Source: Saccharina japonica
Lineage: Eukaryota; Sar; Phaeophyceae; Laminariales; Laminariaceae
NCBI GenBank assembly: GCA_008828725.1
Contig: MEHQ01001971.1
Span: 216,489-280,488 of the forward strand
Reading direction: 5' to 3'
Length of the DNA stretch: 64,000 bases
Shown here piece by piece: positions 43,551 to 55,734 of this stretch (positions are counted from its first letter, which is position 1; each line of letters starts with the position of its first letter). The notes under the pieces are model-generated. The model was not told where the DNA came from. It searched no databases and worked only from the letters and a program-made list of their open reading frames with translations. The translations under genes were made by a program, and so were the position numbers.

Positions 43551-44149
43551 GTCCCTTCTAAAGAACAAGACAAGGGCAGGGAAGGGGGTGACTGAAGAAG
43601 CCTTGCAGGTACCGTATACCGGCATCACTTAAGATGACAACATAGCACACACCCTCGGACGAATTAAGGTCTTAAGTCTTAAGCTGATTTTATCGACGAG
43701 AACGGAATTTCCATGCTCATTTTCTCGACAAAGGGAGAGGTGAAAGTGCTAACCGGTGTGCTTTCGTGTCGACAGATCTCGACCAGATTTTTCCAAAGAC
43801 AGCATTTTGTGCTAATAATAATGCCCCCCCCCTGGTTTTGGGGAAATTCGGCTATAATAGCAAATCACCCCAGGGGGTGTATGATCAAATCACTTGATTA
43901 CAGTATGCTCAAGCTCCTTCTATCGAGCACGGTGAGGGCAGGGGAGGGGGGTGGTTTGATGTCGAGGCGCTTGGCGGAGAAGATGGTGACATTGTTATCG
44001 TTAACCCCCCTTTTGCCACTCGATGTATAGTGTCCAGCTTTGAAGTCAACTGTTTTAGTGGTATTTGATAGCTTGCCCCCTAATGTGGCCGCGGTAAGCT
44101 GTAAACGGAGTAACCCATTTTACTTGTGCAAACATATATCTCACCCTGA

Positions 44150-44640
44150 TTGCAGGTTCCAAGCAATCTGACCTTCAAGGCGGGGTGCAGTTCGAAAGAG
44201 GTTATTTAACCCCTTTGCTGTGTACGATAGGGAAAATTTGATCCGACTCTGGTTCCAGCTACGTAGTAGTATGACCTCCCCCCCAAACGTAGATGCAGGC
44301 TGTACAGAGTTATAGAGGTTGACACTTTTACTATGTGGTATTGACCTTGATAGTGCAAAAATGGCTGGTCTGATCAAATGGTTTGGTCTGACTCTGTTTG
44401 AAGTAGTTCGCCCGCACACAGTAGTGGATGGATGCGATGAATTTCCGCAGTTTTTTTGTTCTTGCCGCAGTTCCAAGCCGCTGTCGACCGTGTCGATGAC
44501 AAGCGCACCACGTGGAACGTCATGGCCGTAGCTTGTTGTGGCTGCCAGGCTTGAAACCCGACCGAACTGGCTGCGAATCTCTGGATGTAAAGAGACAACC
44601 GCAGTCTTCCTGTCGGCGGTGTTGCAACTGTAGGTAAGTA
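44150..44640 (+). pseudogene. LRR-like exon fragments, partly duplicated
   Basis: 44471-44527 (SKPLSTVSMTSAPRGTSWP) joins in phase to 44549-44633 (LETRPNWLRISGCKETTAVF then LSAVLQL, stop), which looks like a leucine-rich repeat. A related block, TTCCAAGCAATCTGACC, at 44157 with the following GTTATTTAACCCC matches the later unit, so the segment is duplicated. Either a decayed 3' part of the F-box gene or alternative ends. Confidence 0.4.
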
Positions 44641-44974
44641 GGGGTTATTAACCCGTTTACTGTTAAAAGCGCACAACACACCCGTTCCTGGTTGCACGTA
44701 GTTTCCCCCCACAGGTTGCGTGGAGTTGCAAATGTACCCAAGTCTAACTTTAGGTACTGTAGTCTGTCCCCCACGCGCAGGCGAACCTCTGTAAGCATAG
44801 ACTCTTGGACGGTGAACAATTTTGCCAAGTGTGTCGGATTGGTGTGCAAGTGCTAGATTTGATGATGCGCATACGTATGGTGTTGTATCGTGTTGGACAT
44901 GGCGATGTGGAGGAGTGGGGGCGGTAATATCCGGTTGTTCATGGTGTCAAGGCGGGGGGGGGCGTCCGGGTTTT

Positions 44975-45215
44975 CCTATGGGTGGTGTGATTCATGGGGT
45001 CAAGGGGGAGTCGAATCCAAGGTCCCAGTGCTTCCATAGTCCATGGTTGTCAGGGGCGGGACTGCCGTGCTAACAGTGTGTTATGTTAAAGGTTTGGGTG
45101 ATGTGATGCATGGTGCCACGGGGGGGAGTATGATCCGGGCTGTCGTGCTACCGGAGTGATACGATAACGATTGGGTGGTGTCATTCATGATGCAAGGCAC
45201 GGTTTCAAGGGGAGG
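44975..45215. repeat. GGGTGGTGTGATTCATGGGG repeat, three units
   Basis: Units begin near 44979, 45094 and 45172 with GGGTGRTGTSATKCATG and share CGTGCTAACAGTGTG/CGTGCTACCGGAGTG. Spacing about 115 and 78 bp. Confidence 0.65.
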
Positions 45216-45404
45216 GGATAAGCGAGTGGTCCTCCGTACGTCAACGAGAGACGTGCGACACTTGGGGGCGAGCACATAGACCTCCGCAACGTCGTACCCG
45301 TTGGGCCTTATTGAGGCCTCCGATGACCAACCGCCCGAAGACAGATAAATGCAGTCGCGGAAGGGCCCAGGGACCTGACCACACTAGCTTGCTGCCTCAA
45401 ATCG

Positions 45405-45611
45405 CAGGTGCCCTATAGGCCCTCTTTCGGCATCACTCACCACAGTAATAAGTCAGGCTGCACCCTGAACCTCGTTGTACTGGACATCGTCAGTAGGGAG
45501 CTATGTCAACGACGGCCAGGCCTCAACAGCCTTGAGCCGGTGCCGGCGGCATGCTCCTCGAGGACTGCACTCCAAATAGGCTCCTCTCCACCAGCACCAG
45601 TCGTTCGCTAG
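45405..45611 (+). CDS. Possible LRR-like terminal exon
   Basis: After AAATCGCAG it reads VPYRPSFGITHHSNKSGCTL, then NLVVLDIVSRELCQRRPGLN and SLEP, to a stop at 45611. GCTLNLVVLDI is LRR-like. It would fit as a C-terminal exon of the F-box gene if splicing bypasses the exon 10 stop. Confidence 0.35.
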   Translation, partial: QVPYRPSFGITHHSNKSGCTLNLVVLDIVSRELCQRRPGLNSLEPVPAACSSRTALQIGSSPPAPVVR

Positions 45612-46790
45612 GGTCGCGCCTTTTGCCACTCTCCATCAGATGTGAAACGCTTCAGAACCGGGCAAGGCTTCGTTTTCATCTGGCTGCCTTAACCCGAGTA
45701 CTTAACTTGCCCGGAAAGGCCAACCAACTTGCCCGGCGGCCGGAGGGGGCATCTACCGGGAGGGGGCATCTACCGGGTTGCGCTAAGGGGCGTCAGCGGG
45801 TACAAAGACACGGACGAAGAAGAGGTGGGAGGGGCAGGGCGGCCACAGAGCGGCCACAGGACGACCGCCATTTCCACCTACGTAGGGCGACGCAGGGAGG
45901 GCGGCACAGGGCAACCGCCTCTTCCACCTAGAGAGGGTGGTCGGGGCAGGGAGTGACCGCCGCCGCCGCCGCCGCCGCTGCCGCCCGCGATTTTGACATG
46001 GGAGGAGTTTGTGCCCCAACAATTCGACATCGCCGATACTGACTTGTGCTTTGGTGTACCCCTGCTGATGGATTTCCTCTGGGAAACACGCCACCAGCGG
46101 TCTCACCAGCCAGACCAGAACGATGGGATCAGTGGGTCGGACACTACATAGAACCCCCTTCCGGGCCAAGAATATCCGGTAGTTCGACCAAAATGTCCGA
46201 ACAGAAAATTCCGGGCAGTCCATACTCCTTTTTAATAACAAGGAGGAAAAATCGTGATCCGCACGTCGGAATGGTGGTCCGCCGTTCGGAAAAAATTCTA
46301 TCGAGGCGAAAGCGGCGCAGCCACGTTTCTGACTATTGTGGCCCATTTTGAGTGCTTGTCAGGGTCAGGGATAGGGTTAGGGATACGAGTAGGGGTTGGG
46401 TCGGGCCTACGCCCGTACCTTGACCCCACTAGGAACTTGTTCCTAGCCCTCAAAATCATGCAATATAGGGGACAGCCCGGACCCAGGAAGATCGGCCCGG
46501 ACATGTTGTCGACCCTTTAGGGACTGGGGACACACTCTACTGCCATGCTCAGCGAACAAAACTATGAACGTGTCGGATACGGTAATATCAACCCTCTAGT
46601 GGGGAAGCACGCAGCAGTATCACTATTAAATAGTATCATGCTGCCTGCGTCTCGGAGATCTCCCTGCATCGCAGCTCGGGCACACCCCCTACCCCAGCAG
46701 CATGCCTCCTTAATGTTGTGCTGCTTTGCTTGGCCGATGCTATAAATAATCACTTTTCTCGACAGGGTTTCCCCTTAAAGTCCCGAAGGC
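45612..46790. other. Intergenic, no gene recognised
   Basis: GC-rich stretch with a CCGCCG run near 45959-45982 and telomere-like AGGGATAGGGTTAGGGATA at 46367-46385. Frames are open on both strands because of composition. Confidence 0.45.
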
Positions 46791-46791
46791 G

Positions 46792-46898
46792 TTAACCCTT
46801 GTAGCGGTGTACGATTTGTACTGTTAGTACTGTACATACATCTATATATGACTCTAATTCCAAGTAATGTGTCCCCAAAACGGGGGTGCAGCCCTTAA
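46792..46898. mobile_element. piggyBac-like MITE family B, copy 3
   Basis: TTAACCCTTGTAGCGG at the left; inverted core TAATTCCAAGTAATGTGTCC relative to copy 1. Right end near GCAGCCCTTAA. Confidence 0.6.
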
Positions 46899-46914
46899 TG
46901 TGCCTTAAGGCTTA

Positions 46915-47217
46915 TCAAAGGGGTAAAGGGACTGACAATATCACCGCCGAGGGCAAGCGCAGCCGGGATGGGCTATACACAGAAGCACAGCGCAAGAAGG
47001 AGCTAGTGGCGTTAGAGCAACAGATCAGGAAGTCGGCATGTGGGATATGCATATTGCGAGCGAATGCGAGTTTCCAATTTAGACGACGTCGTGGAGACTC
47101 CATCAACGCAAACAAATTATGACGGTAGTTGCAAATATCCTCATGCGCAAGGTCCCCTATCATTGGCAGAGATATGATACTATCTTGTTGGACTCCGTGA
47201 CAAAGTAGCAACCGCAC
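46915..47217 (-). other. Orphan 100-codon open frame
   Basis: Reads protein-like (LAHEDICNYRHNLFALMESP, then KLAFARNMHIPHADFLIC), but I recognise no family and see no splice or neighbour support. The opposite strand is also open. Could be a fragment of an unknown gene. Confidence 0.2.
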
Positions 47218-47284
47218 GAGTAAGAAAAGCGTCCCTGTGCCCCCTCTTGCCGGATATCGTTGATCTTCCGCCGGTGCAGCCCAT

Positions 47285-47500
47285 TCCGAAGGGAAGGTAG
47301 AGTAAAGGGGGTTGTGGTGGTGGGGGGTGTGGTGGGGTGGGGGTAGGGGTGGCGGTTAGGGTGGGGAAAGGGGGGGGGAGGGTGCGGGGGGGGGGACGGG
47401 GGAGGTGGGGTGGGGTAAGGGGAGGGGGAGGCGTGGGCGGGGAGTTGGGGGAGGGGGTGGAGTGGGGGTGGGGGAGGGGGTGGGCGGGGGTTGTGGTCAT
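47285..47500. repeat. G-rich strand-asymmetric tract
   Basis: About 215 bases that are almost all G and T/A with many GGGG runs on the plus strand, so prone to quadruplex formation. No repeat unit is constant. Confidence 0.85.
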
Positions 47501-48199
47501 GACCAGAATTTGTTTGTTGCATTATTTGTAAAGGTTTGTAAATGACAGGCTGTTGATATTTTTAGTACCTCGCTTTATATTTTGCTTTGCTTTGCTCATA
47601 CCCTATAATTTCCGGCTTCAATCGCAACATTTCTTGACGGTCGGCAACTTTCTGACCATATTTTCAGTCAGATAGTAGGTCACAGATGCCTGCCCCCCCC
47701 ACATCCCCACACCCCCCCTCGGTACATGGTACGTGCCTACCTGGTACGAAATCTACCCGTTTTCGTGAGATACAAAAACAAATACTAAGAATAGCTTACG
47801 AGACGCAAATGACTGCTCTATATTGATATCTATATATACTGCTGCTACTTACATAATGCTTGTCATTCTTTCATCGGTGCATTTTCGTATCCAGTACGCT
47901 TACGAGTAGTTTTGGATTGATTGGCTCATCTTCTATTGATAGTCTGCGACGTGTATAGTCTGACTCTCGTGTATGTGATGGATAGTCAGAGTTGTGACTA
48001 GCAGAGCAGCTAAATATTATACCAGATGTGGTATCATTATACCAGTACGCTCTACGCTCTACGCTTTACGTATATACGTCGAAGACGTGAAGACAGCAAG
48101 GAGACTGCTGGGTGCACTTAATGACAGTGGATAGTAGATATAGATCGATGGGTGACACATTAACGGTATTTACGGGAAAACACACACAACCACACTACA

Positions 48200-48368
48200 C
48201 TACCGGCGCTCTCATATGAAAGTGCCCCACAAGAAACTCAGCCTAAACATTACGGGGGAACTAAGAAAGTCGACAGCTATTATACTGAAGTTAGTGAGGG
48301 ACACACCCCTTTCTCAAATAAGAAAGTCAGCCTAAGCCCGATTTCTGGTTTCTTATGAGTGGGCCGGT
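48200..48368. mobile_element. Inverted-repeat family E, copy 1
   Basis: CCCCACAAGAAACTCAGCC at the left, core CCTTTCTCAAATAAGAAAGT and CAGCCTAAGCCCG, right end TGGTTTCTTATGAGTG. Shares the core with 49813-49976 and 57940-58092. Confidence 0.6.
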
Positions 48369-49501
48369 ACTGTACACATAGAACAAGTTTGAGTACTACT
48401 CTATACTCGTACGTCGTGCTGGTATATTCAATACCCTGGTGTGCCCGGTACACGTCTACAGCCCTACATCTTATCTATGATGACTTGCGATATGGACAAT
48501 ACCATATGGGCAGTCTGTATGTTGAGACAAGACGCATTCCATTATTCCATTATTCCTCTCGTATTTATTACCAGCCAGGTACTTATTTAGTAATTGAGTC
48601 ACGGGGGTGCCGATAGATAACAGCATCGTGGCGTGGCAGGTGGGGTGGGGATATAAAGTATAAGGGGGGGGGGCCTTCTGTGTGTGGCATTTTTTTTTTG
48701 GGCGTGGCAAGGGGGCGGGTGAAAAAAAGGACCCGAGACCCCCCCCCCCCCCCCCCCAAACACACCCTTTTTTATTTTTTTTTCGCTCAAACTAAACATC
48801 CTATTTGTCAGCCTTGGGCGTCAGCTGCTCAGCAAGATGTTGTCGAAACAATGCGCACGAGCCCTACGTGTGTTGTTTGTGTGTTTCATGAATAATTTGG
48901 ATGGTGAGCAGTGTTGAAAGTGGTGTTTGGTTTAATTTATCTGCAATAATAGTCGGAGGGAGGGCGAACAAACGAAGTGCTGAAAAATCGGATGAGTTGG
49001 ATGAGTCAAGACATTGGAACACTTTGTCCGTTGCAGCCCGCGAGGTGCATAATGAACTGGGCCAAATTTGCGCGTGCCAACTTGAGCGAATACTGTAAGA
49101 TTCCTTTAAAGGATCTCGCGTGCTTGACAAAAGAAGACGCCACGTCATTTCTGATCAACTGTTCTTAGCGTATCTCGGCTTTCCGGAATCCCACCGTCTA
49201 CTATTGAAGTGAGAGCAGAACCTGCAAACCTAAGAATGACTACTACGCAGATCATCCGGCTACCCTCCCTCAACCACACTCCTCGTGCGGCCGTTGCAAT
49301 GGGCACTGCGGTCAGAGACGGAACGTGGGTTTGTGGTTTGTCGGCAACTGCCCCCCTCCCCCGCCTCGGCTTGCCCCAACTTATATTCGTTTCCTTCCAC
49401 GTCCGCTTCTTTGTCTGGTCCGACCTCTGCTACTTTTAGGCGCAGTGGCTAACAATGTGCCCATTCTAAAACCAAGTAACTTGTGGTTGAGTCAAGGGTT
49501 G

Positions 49502-49616
49502 AGTCATTGGTTATATAGGATTTAGTATAGGAACTGGAAAAGTCATTGGTTATATAGGATTTAGTATAGGAACTGGAAAATTCATTGGTTATATAGGATT
49601 TAGTATAGGAACTGAC
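49502..49616. repeat. Tandem repeat, three units of 38-39 bp
   Basis: TCATTGGTTATATAGGATTT then AGTATAGGAACTGGAAAA, three near-perfect copies. Confidence 0.9.
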
Positions 49617-49812
49617 AAGTACCCCCCCCCCCCAATCGGCCCCAAATGCAAAAATGTGAGTGGGGGTCTCGGGTCCTTTTTTTCACCCGCCCTTGGCGTG
49701 GGAGAGTTTGAATGACCTTGCCCGCGCCGGCTGGAGTCTCACGTGTTACGTATAAAATCATGTGTAATCGTATAATATCATATGTGATTGATGAACCTTC
49801 TCGTATAGAAAA

Positions 49813-49976
49813 GGACACCTACGCGTACTCGTAATGAGAAACACGCCAATAAGAAAGCCAGGCTGAGATTTTTTAAGAGTAAAATAAGAAATTCAGGAGT
49901 CGTTTAGTGTAGAAAGCACCCTCTCTCAAATAGGAATACAGCCTGGACCAGACTTCCTGTTTCTCATTAGGTGTCC
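49813..49976. mobile_element. Inverted-repeat family E, copy 2
   Basis: Left GGACACCTA...ATGAGAAACACG, right CTGTTTCTCATTAGGTGTCC. The left arm is broken by TA-CGCG-TA-CTCG-TA at 49820-49833, absent from the right arm. Confidence 0.85.
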
Positions 49977-50004
49977 TGCCTGCTGTACTGTTGTATACGT
50001 ACGG

Positions 50005-50157
50005 AGGTGTTGAGATCGAAACGTAAGATGTTCGAACGCTGAGCAAACACATCTTTCACCTATGTACGATGTCTCGAAACGAAGGGCATTCGAACGGTGA
50101 GCAAACACCATTCATCACACCGCCGTGTCGAATACCTTTCGTTTCGATCTCAACACT
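50005..50157. mobile_element. Small inverted-repeat element
   Basis: GGTGTTGAGATCGAAACG at 50006 is mirrored by CGTTTCGATCTCAACACT ending 50156. The interior has GTTCGAACGCTGAGCAAACA and a second ATTCGAACGGTGAGCAAACA. Foldback MITE. Confidence 0.75.
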
Positions 50158-50369
50158 GGGGGATACCTATTTATTTTCCGAATTCCGGGAGACGAAATGG
50201 CGAAATGGCCATTTTGTACGAATTTTGTTCATTTTCCGACAAAAAACAATTTCAGATCGAAACAATTCAACCGAATCGGAGATATTTTGCCAGCCAATCA
50301 GAAAGCGCAGGGCGGGCTACGTAGCGCCGGAGTTTATACTGTTATTAGCACAGGCCTAACAATACACCC

Positions 50370-52218
50370 ACCGCGTGCGATTCGCATTTCGAATAACATC
50401 ACCGCCAACAACAAGTAGCATAGCCTGGTAGCCTCGGCCTTTGAAACAGCGTGAGAGCTCCTGGCCGGAACGCAAGGAGAGAGAGAGAGGGGGAGGAGGA
50501 GGGTGCCAAGGAAAAGCAACTAACGGGCTTTGGATGTTCGTGCATTCACGCCCAAGACAACGCAGCTGATTTCCGGTCCCGGTGGGGTCTGACTGCATAA
50601 AAGGTGGGTACATATTTATCGCAACACAGAACACACGCGTGCTCGCAGCTATCTCGTCTACTTGAGACCCAGCGACGGTGCAAGGTAACGCCCAATGTCT
50701 GTTTCTACTGCTGAAGCGCGCAATTACCAGCCCCGCGAAGCCAGCTGCTGGGGCAGTGGTGGCATAAGCGTTCAGCATTTTCAGCACTATATAGGCGCTT
50801 CAGTCTAGTCTGTCCAGCATCGGTTCGGTGGATGGAGTTTCGTACAGCAGCAGCTCTGTTTTGGTTTCGGGTCGGAGATGCAGTACGAGGGAGGTGCCAC
50901 ATGTTGGCGAAGCAAGCAGGCATAGGCCCGACTCAAGTCTAGGTTGTGACGACATATGCGATCAAGCTCCCAGAGTGCCACACGTCCATAGATCGATTCG
51001 CGCAGACCACGGTGCCGAGGGGCGCGCTCGTTTGTTTTTTGGGGCCGTCTCCTAATTTTTTGTTGATTGAACCTACGGAGAAATTCAGCATTTTACTTTG
51101 TGTACTATTTTCCGTATGCAAATAAAGTGTGAACTGCAATCAAATTTCCCATGTACCCCAACAGCAGCCAGTATTAATACTCGGAAGAGACAGAACAGAC
51201 AGCTGCCGCTCGACATACGTACGAGTGTTCTGCCCAGTGTTCTGCCTGGTGCTGCTTCGCTGCTCTGCCGTATATTGGTATGGACGAGTCTGGTGCCGTT
51301 TCTTACGCATGTGGAGCACGACATACAATTAATACACACGTACCTACGGCTGTGCGTTCTTTCTGTACGTGAAGAAGATACCTGGTACTATCCAAAAATC
51401 TCAAGTCAGAGTCAGTCAAGCGTCACAGCTAAAAATCACAGACATTTTACATTTTGCAACATATCATGTATATACGAGTATGTACATGACTGCTGTACGA
51501 GTTGTACTACAGCAGTAGATTATTAGTGTACCCAAGGTGTACCTGGTACTTTCTGTCAAGAGTCAAAATGAAAGGGCAGGTGCAGAGTGCAGAGACATTT
51601 CCATTATTGTTCATGATTATCATCATTATTGCTGGTATTTTTGCATATCTGCAAGCTCCACATTTTTGTTTTGCCTTTATGAAATAGAGGTACCAGGTAC
51701 CAGGTATGCACTTGAATTCGTGAAGTATCATACCAGGTATGCATTTTCAGATCAGACAATACCAGGTAGACTATCGAGCGTATGTACGAGTATAAATATG
51801 ATAAGAGTCTCGAACCAGAGGCATCGTACGCGAAGTCCATGTTTCTGTGCCCAATCGAATGAAAAGCCGATATCGTACTGTTTTAAGTTTAATAGCGTAG
51901 CGCACTACAAACAGTAGTAGATTAACCAGCAGTCAGAAGTAGCATCATACGAAGTATACGTGTACGTATCGTGCGTTATATACCTGGAACCAGTTAAGAA
52001 TTAAGAACCCCTGATAGGCTTCATCCTCAACAGAAACGACTTGAAATCAGAAAATCAGCAAACCTGGAAGCTGCCAGTGCAGCGATCGTACACGTCATTT
52101 TATCATACGATACACCTGGTGTACTTAGAATAGTACTGATTATATTCAAATGCTAATGCCACTATTTAATAGCACTGGTACCCGAGTTCGAAATCCACCG
52201 TGGTGATAGTTTGGCCTT
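50370..52218. other. Intergenic, no gene recognised
   Basis: No exon signature. TACCWGGTA words are dense at 51380-51770, six in 400 bases. Confidence 0.5.
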
Positions 52219-52220
52219 TA

Positions 52221-53813
52221 CAGTGGGGGTCCCTCAATAAGGCGGTCTGAGTAAGGCGGTATCCCGATATAAGGCGGTCGAAATCGCTTGGCACAACTGG
52301 AACCCGCAGTAAGGCGGTTACCGCCTTACTGCGGGATGGTCCCTCAATAGGGCGGTCTACCGCCTTACTGAGGGCGGCCTAGGCCTCCACATCTGTACAT
52401 ACACCCTCCGCTTCAGCAGGAAACACCAGAGTACATACCAGCCCTCCAAGACACACCAGTATATACCAGCCCACCAGGACACACCAGTATATACCAGCCT
52501 AACCGTAGCGAAGCAGAGTTTGGCTGCATGGTTCCGGTGTGGTGTTCCTGATCTTGTGACAGGAATGCTGCACAGATGCTCCGAGTACTTTGGAGTAAAG
52601 TAAGGAGTATTGGAGATAAAATACTTGAAGTACTTCGTGTACTCGCAGTATTTGGGCTCCATGTACTTCGGAATACTGCTCGTACTCGGAGTATTTCCAT
52701 ATTCTGTACTGCAGATACTGCCATACTTGGAGTATTTCGGGGTCCGATACTGCGGGTACTCCTTGCACTCGCAGTATTTGGGCCTTCAGTACTGCTCATA
52801 CTCCAAGTACTCCGAGCATTCAGACCGCCGGTACTCCAATACTCTCAGTATTCGGAGTACGCAATGTACTCGATACTCGGAGTATTCTTGGAGTGTGAAG
52901 TATATTAGGATCATCTTTGCGTCATTTTAAAGACTCAGCCGTCACTTCTCCCAGATTCTGGGAGCTTGGGACTGGCCTATAGCATTTCAAAATTCACAGA
53001 TGCTCCCATTACCTGGAAGTATGATTAGAGTATTTTCGAGAAAAAATACTTCAGGTACTGTGTGTACTCGCAGTATGTCGGTGTTCAATACTCTCTATAC
53101 TCGGAGTACTCCGAGTAATTTAGATGCTTGTACTCCGCGTACTGCTTGTACTCGAGGATAAGTACTGCTGATAATCCCAGAACTCGGAGTATTTGGGCCT
53201 TCAGTACTGTTCATACTCCAAGTACTCCGAGTATTTAGGTCACCAGTACCCTAATACTCTCAGTACTCGGAGTACGAAAAATACTCGATACTCCGAGTAT
53301 ACTCGGAGTATCGAGTATAGTCAGAGCATCTGTGTAATACTGCACTGTCCTGGATTGGTGCACCTACCGCAAATGGTGTAGGCAGTAGGCGGTGCTAAGA
53401 GTAGTTTCAATACTGTACTGCAGCAGCAGGCAGCAGAGCCAGTTGTTTTCAATCACGTTGTAGCAACTATTCTGGCGACTCTGCTAATAATATATTATTT
53501 CCAACAGGTATTCAATCATGTCAGGTATGCATCTGCGCTCGTTAACCACGATAGAGCACATTTCCGCCCCTCTTCGTCGTCATTCCTTCGGCGTGCAGCT
53601 CTCTGTTAAGTTAATAGATATTGCCAGGTATAATGCCAGGTTCTACACTCTAGAACAAGGTAGTTCCCTCAGTAAGGCGGTAACCGCCTTACTGAGGGAA
53701 TCCCACACCCTCAATAAGGCTGTAACCGCCCTATTCACGAGTAAGGCGGCTGCCCTCAATAAGGCGGTCATAGTGCTCTGGCACACCACCGCCTTATTGA
53801 GGGACCCCCACTG
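52221..53813. mobile_element. Tc1/mariner-like non-autonomous element, family H, copy 1
   Basis: CAGTGGGGGTCCCTCAATAA plus GGCGGT at the left is perfectly inverted at the right, 26 bases, with TA on both outer sides (52219-52220 and 53814-53815). TA duplication and CAG ends fit the Tc1/mariner/pogo group. Subterminal arrays of AAGGCGGT and its inverse follow each end. The interior is an AGTACTCGGAGTA repeat, with no transposase seen. Confidence 0.88.
52585..53320. repeat. Degenerate AGTACTCGGAGTATT palindromic array
   Basis: Dozens of TACTCGGAGTA-like words in both orientations inside the family H element. Each unit is nearly self-complementary. The open frames rich in Tyr and Ser (EYSKYSEYS type) are translations of it. 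Confidence 0.8.
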
Positions 53814-53919
53814 TATTTTTAACAATAAAGTGTTTACGTATATATAGGATATTTTTTTAACAAGAAAACAAGAAAAAGGAACCGACTGCTGATAACGCCT
53901 ACGTACCAGGTATCAGAAT

Positions 53920-54275
53920 AGCGTGGGTAGGCGCAATTCGACGCGAGTCGATGAGGGAAGCCTTATCGCTATACGAATGAAGGCACGAACCGTACGTAAT
54001 GGGGAGGGGGGGGGGCAAGAGTCCACTACGTGACCCCGGATCTGAGCTACGAGCACTACTACACAACGTGGCGGTGCGTCGGGGGTGCGTCGTATTAATA
54101 AGATGGAGAGTACAAACTGTAGTGGGGGAGGAGGGAGAATGGCCTACTTTTTGTGACCCCGAATCTGAGTTACGACTATAATAGGAAGGAGAGAGAAAAG
54201 AAGGGCGAATATAATAAATGGGATGAAAAAAAGAGAGAAGAAGGGCGAAAATAGTAACGGGGATGAAAAAACAAA
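53920..54275 (+). mobile_element. SINE family S, 5'-truncated with internal duplication
   Basis: GTGACCCCGGATCTGAGCTA and GTGACCCCGAATCTGAGTTA, and two GAAGGGCGAA blocks, show a partial duplication. A-rich tail near 54265. Confidence 0.7.
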
Positions 54276-54278
54276 CAC

Positions 54279-54478
54279 TTTTTTTTTTTTTTGTCCATGC
54301 CATTTATTACCCTCGCCCATCTTTTCTCTCTCCCTCTTTAGTCGTAACTCGGATCCGGGGTCACTAAGTAGGCTCTTTTCCCCCCTCCCCCACTACCAGT
54401 ACGGTACGTGCCTTGTATTTTTATCGCGAGAAGGTTTCAGCAGTTTCTTCCCTCGTCGACTTGCGTCGGATTCCGCCA
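54279..54478 (-). mobile_element. SINE family S, 5'-truncated copy
   Basis: Poly(A) tail seen as T run 54279-54292, body to GACTTGCGTCGGATTCCGCC. Tail-to-tail with 53920-54275. Contains TA-CCAG-TA at 54394-54401 not found in other copies. Confidence 0.8.
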
Positions 54479-55411
54479 CAAAACATCACCACCAGGTATA
54501 TATTACACCAGGTACCATACAATACCTGCTGCGATGTTCCGATGTTGTGATACGACCACTATTAATATTAATAGTGAACAACCGATTTGCCAGCTGCAGC
54601 TGGTGGTGGCGGGGAGTTAAAACGACTACGAGTACCGGTACGTACTGATATATATTTACGTCAGCGAGATTTATGGGGACATTTAGAAGCCATCCCCGAA
54701 TTTTAGGCTCTGCGTTTCGAGCCAGGGTCAGGGTTGGTTACGGTTAATCCCCGAAGAAGACTAAAAACGGGACACATGAGTAAACCAGAAACGATAAAGC
54801 AGGCCCTGCAAAGTCCGTATCATATCATACAATACCTGTTGTGGTGTTCCGATGTTGTGGCGATTGAAAACGTGAATACCCAATTTCCAATTTGCCACCT
54901 GTCGTAGTCCCGACCACGTAGGCAGCATGTGGCGAGATTCAAATCACAACTGCCAGTACGGGGGCATATATAGGACTCATCCCCGGGTTTGTAGGCCTTG
55001 CGTGTCGCATATTCCCGCCGCATTCTCCCTCGCAAGCACTCCAGTCAACTCCCACAGACCAGCGTGCAACGACAGCGAGGCCCTGGAGGCAGCATCTCTC
55101 GTGGTGACCAACTACCCTACCGTCTAATCCCGCCGCTGCGGCTCTTAAAGCCCTACATAAAGACCGGCACATAATTCTACCCCTTCCCCCACCCCCCACG
55201 CTAGCTCCAACCCTAGCCCGAAACGCACTGCCTGAAACCCGGCGATGGCTCTCAACTGTCCGCGTAGTCGGTATGTTCGTATGCTACTGGTAGTAGTGCA
55301 GTTAGTTGAAGCGGTGCCAACTATCCGACTGTTTGGGGTTCCTTGTTTATTTGGAAGGCTTCCTTGCTACAGGGTGCGTATTTCCCCTTAAGACCACTCG
55401 CTCAGAGAGAG

Positions 55412-55445
<34 letters not shown>

Positions 55446-55734
55446 GAAAGAGGGCTGAGAGCTGAGAGACCTACTTCAACTCGTTGCACATCAAAAAACG
55501 AAAAATCGTCATCTTCGGCGGTGCCGGTGCCCATCGTTGCCGTTAGTTTTGTACCACAGACCACAGGTAGATCTAGTTTGTATCTACAGCAGTAGTTTGT
55601 ATCTGTTTTGAACCCTAACAGCGCCAGCCGACTATAAAAGTCAGCTAAGTAAGTTATTAGTAAGTCAGATAGTCGCGAGCCAACCAATAACTAACAACCG
55701 GGAACTTCAGTCAACTCACAGCCCTTTTAATAGT

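Noticed and set aside
52610-52930. Tyr/Ser-rich 106-codon frame
   Set aside because: Translation of the AGTACTCGGAGTA repeat inside a transposon; no protein features.
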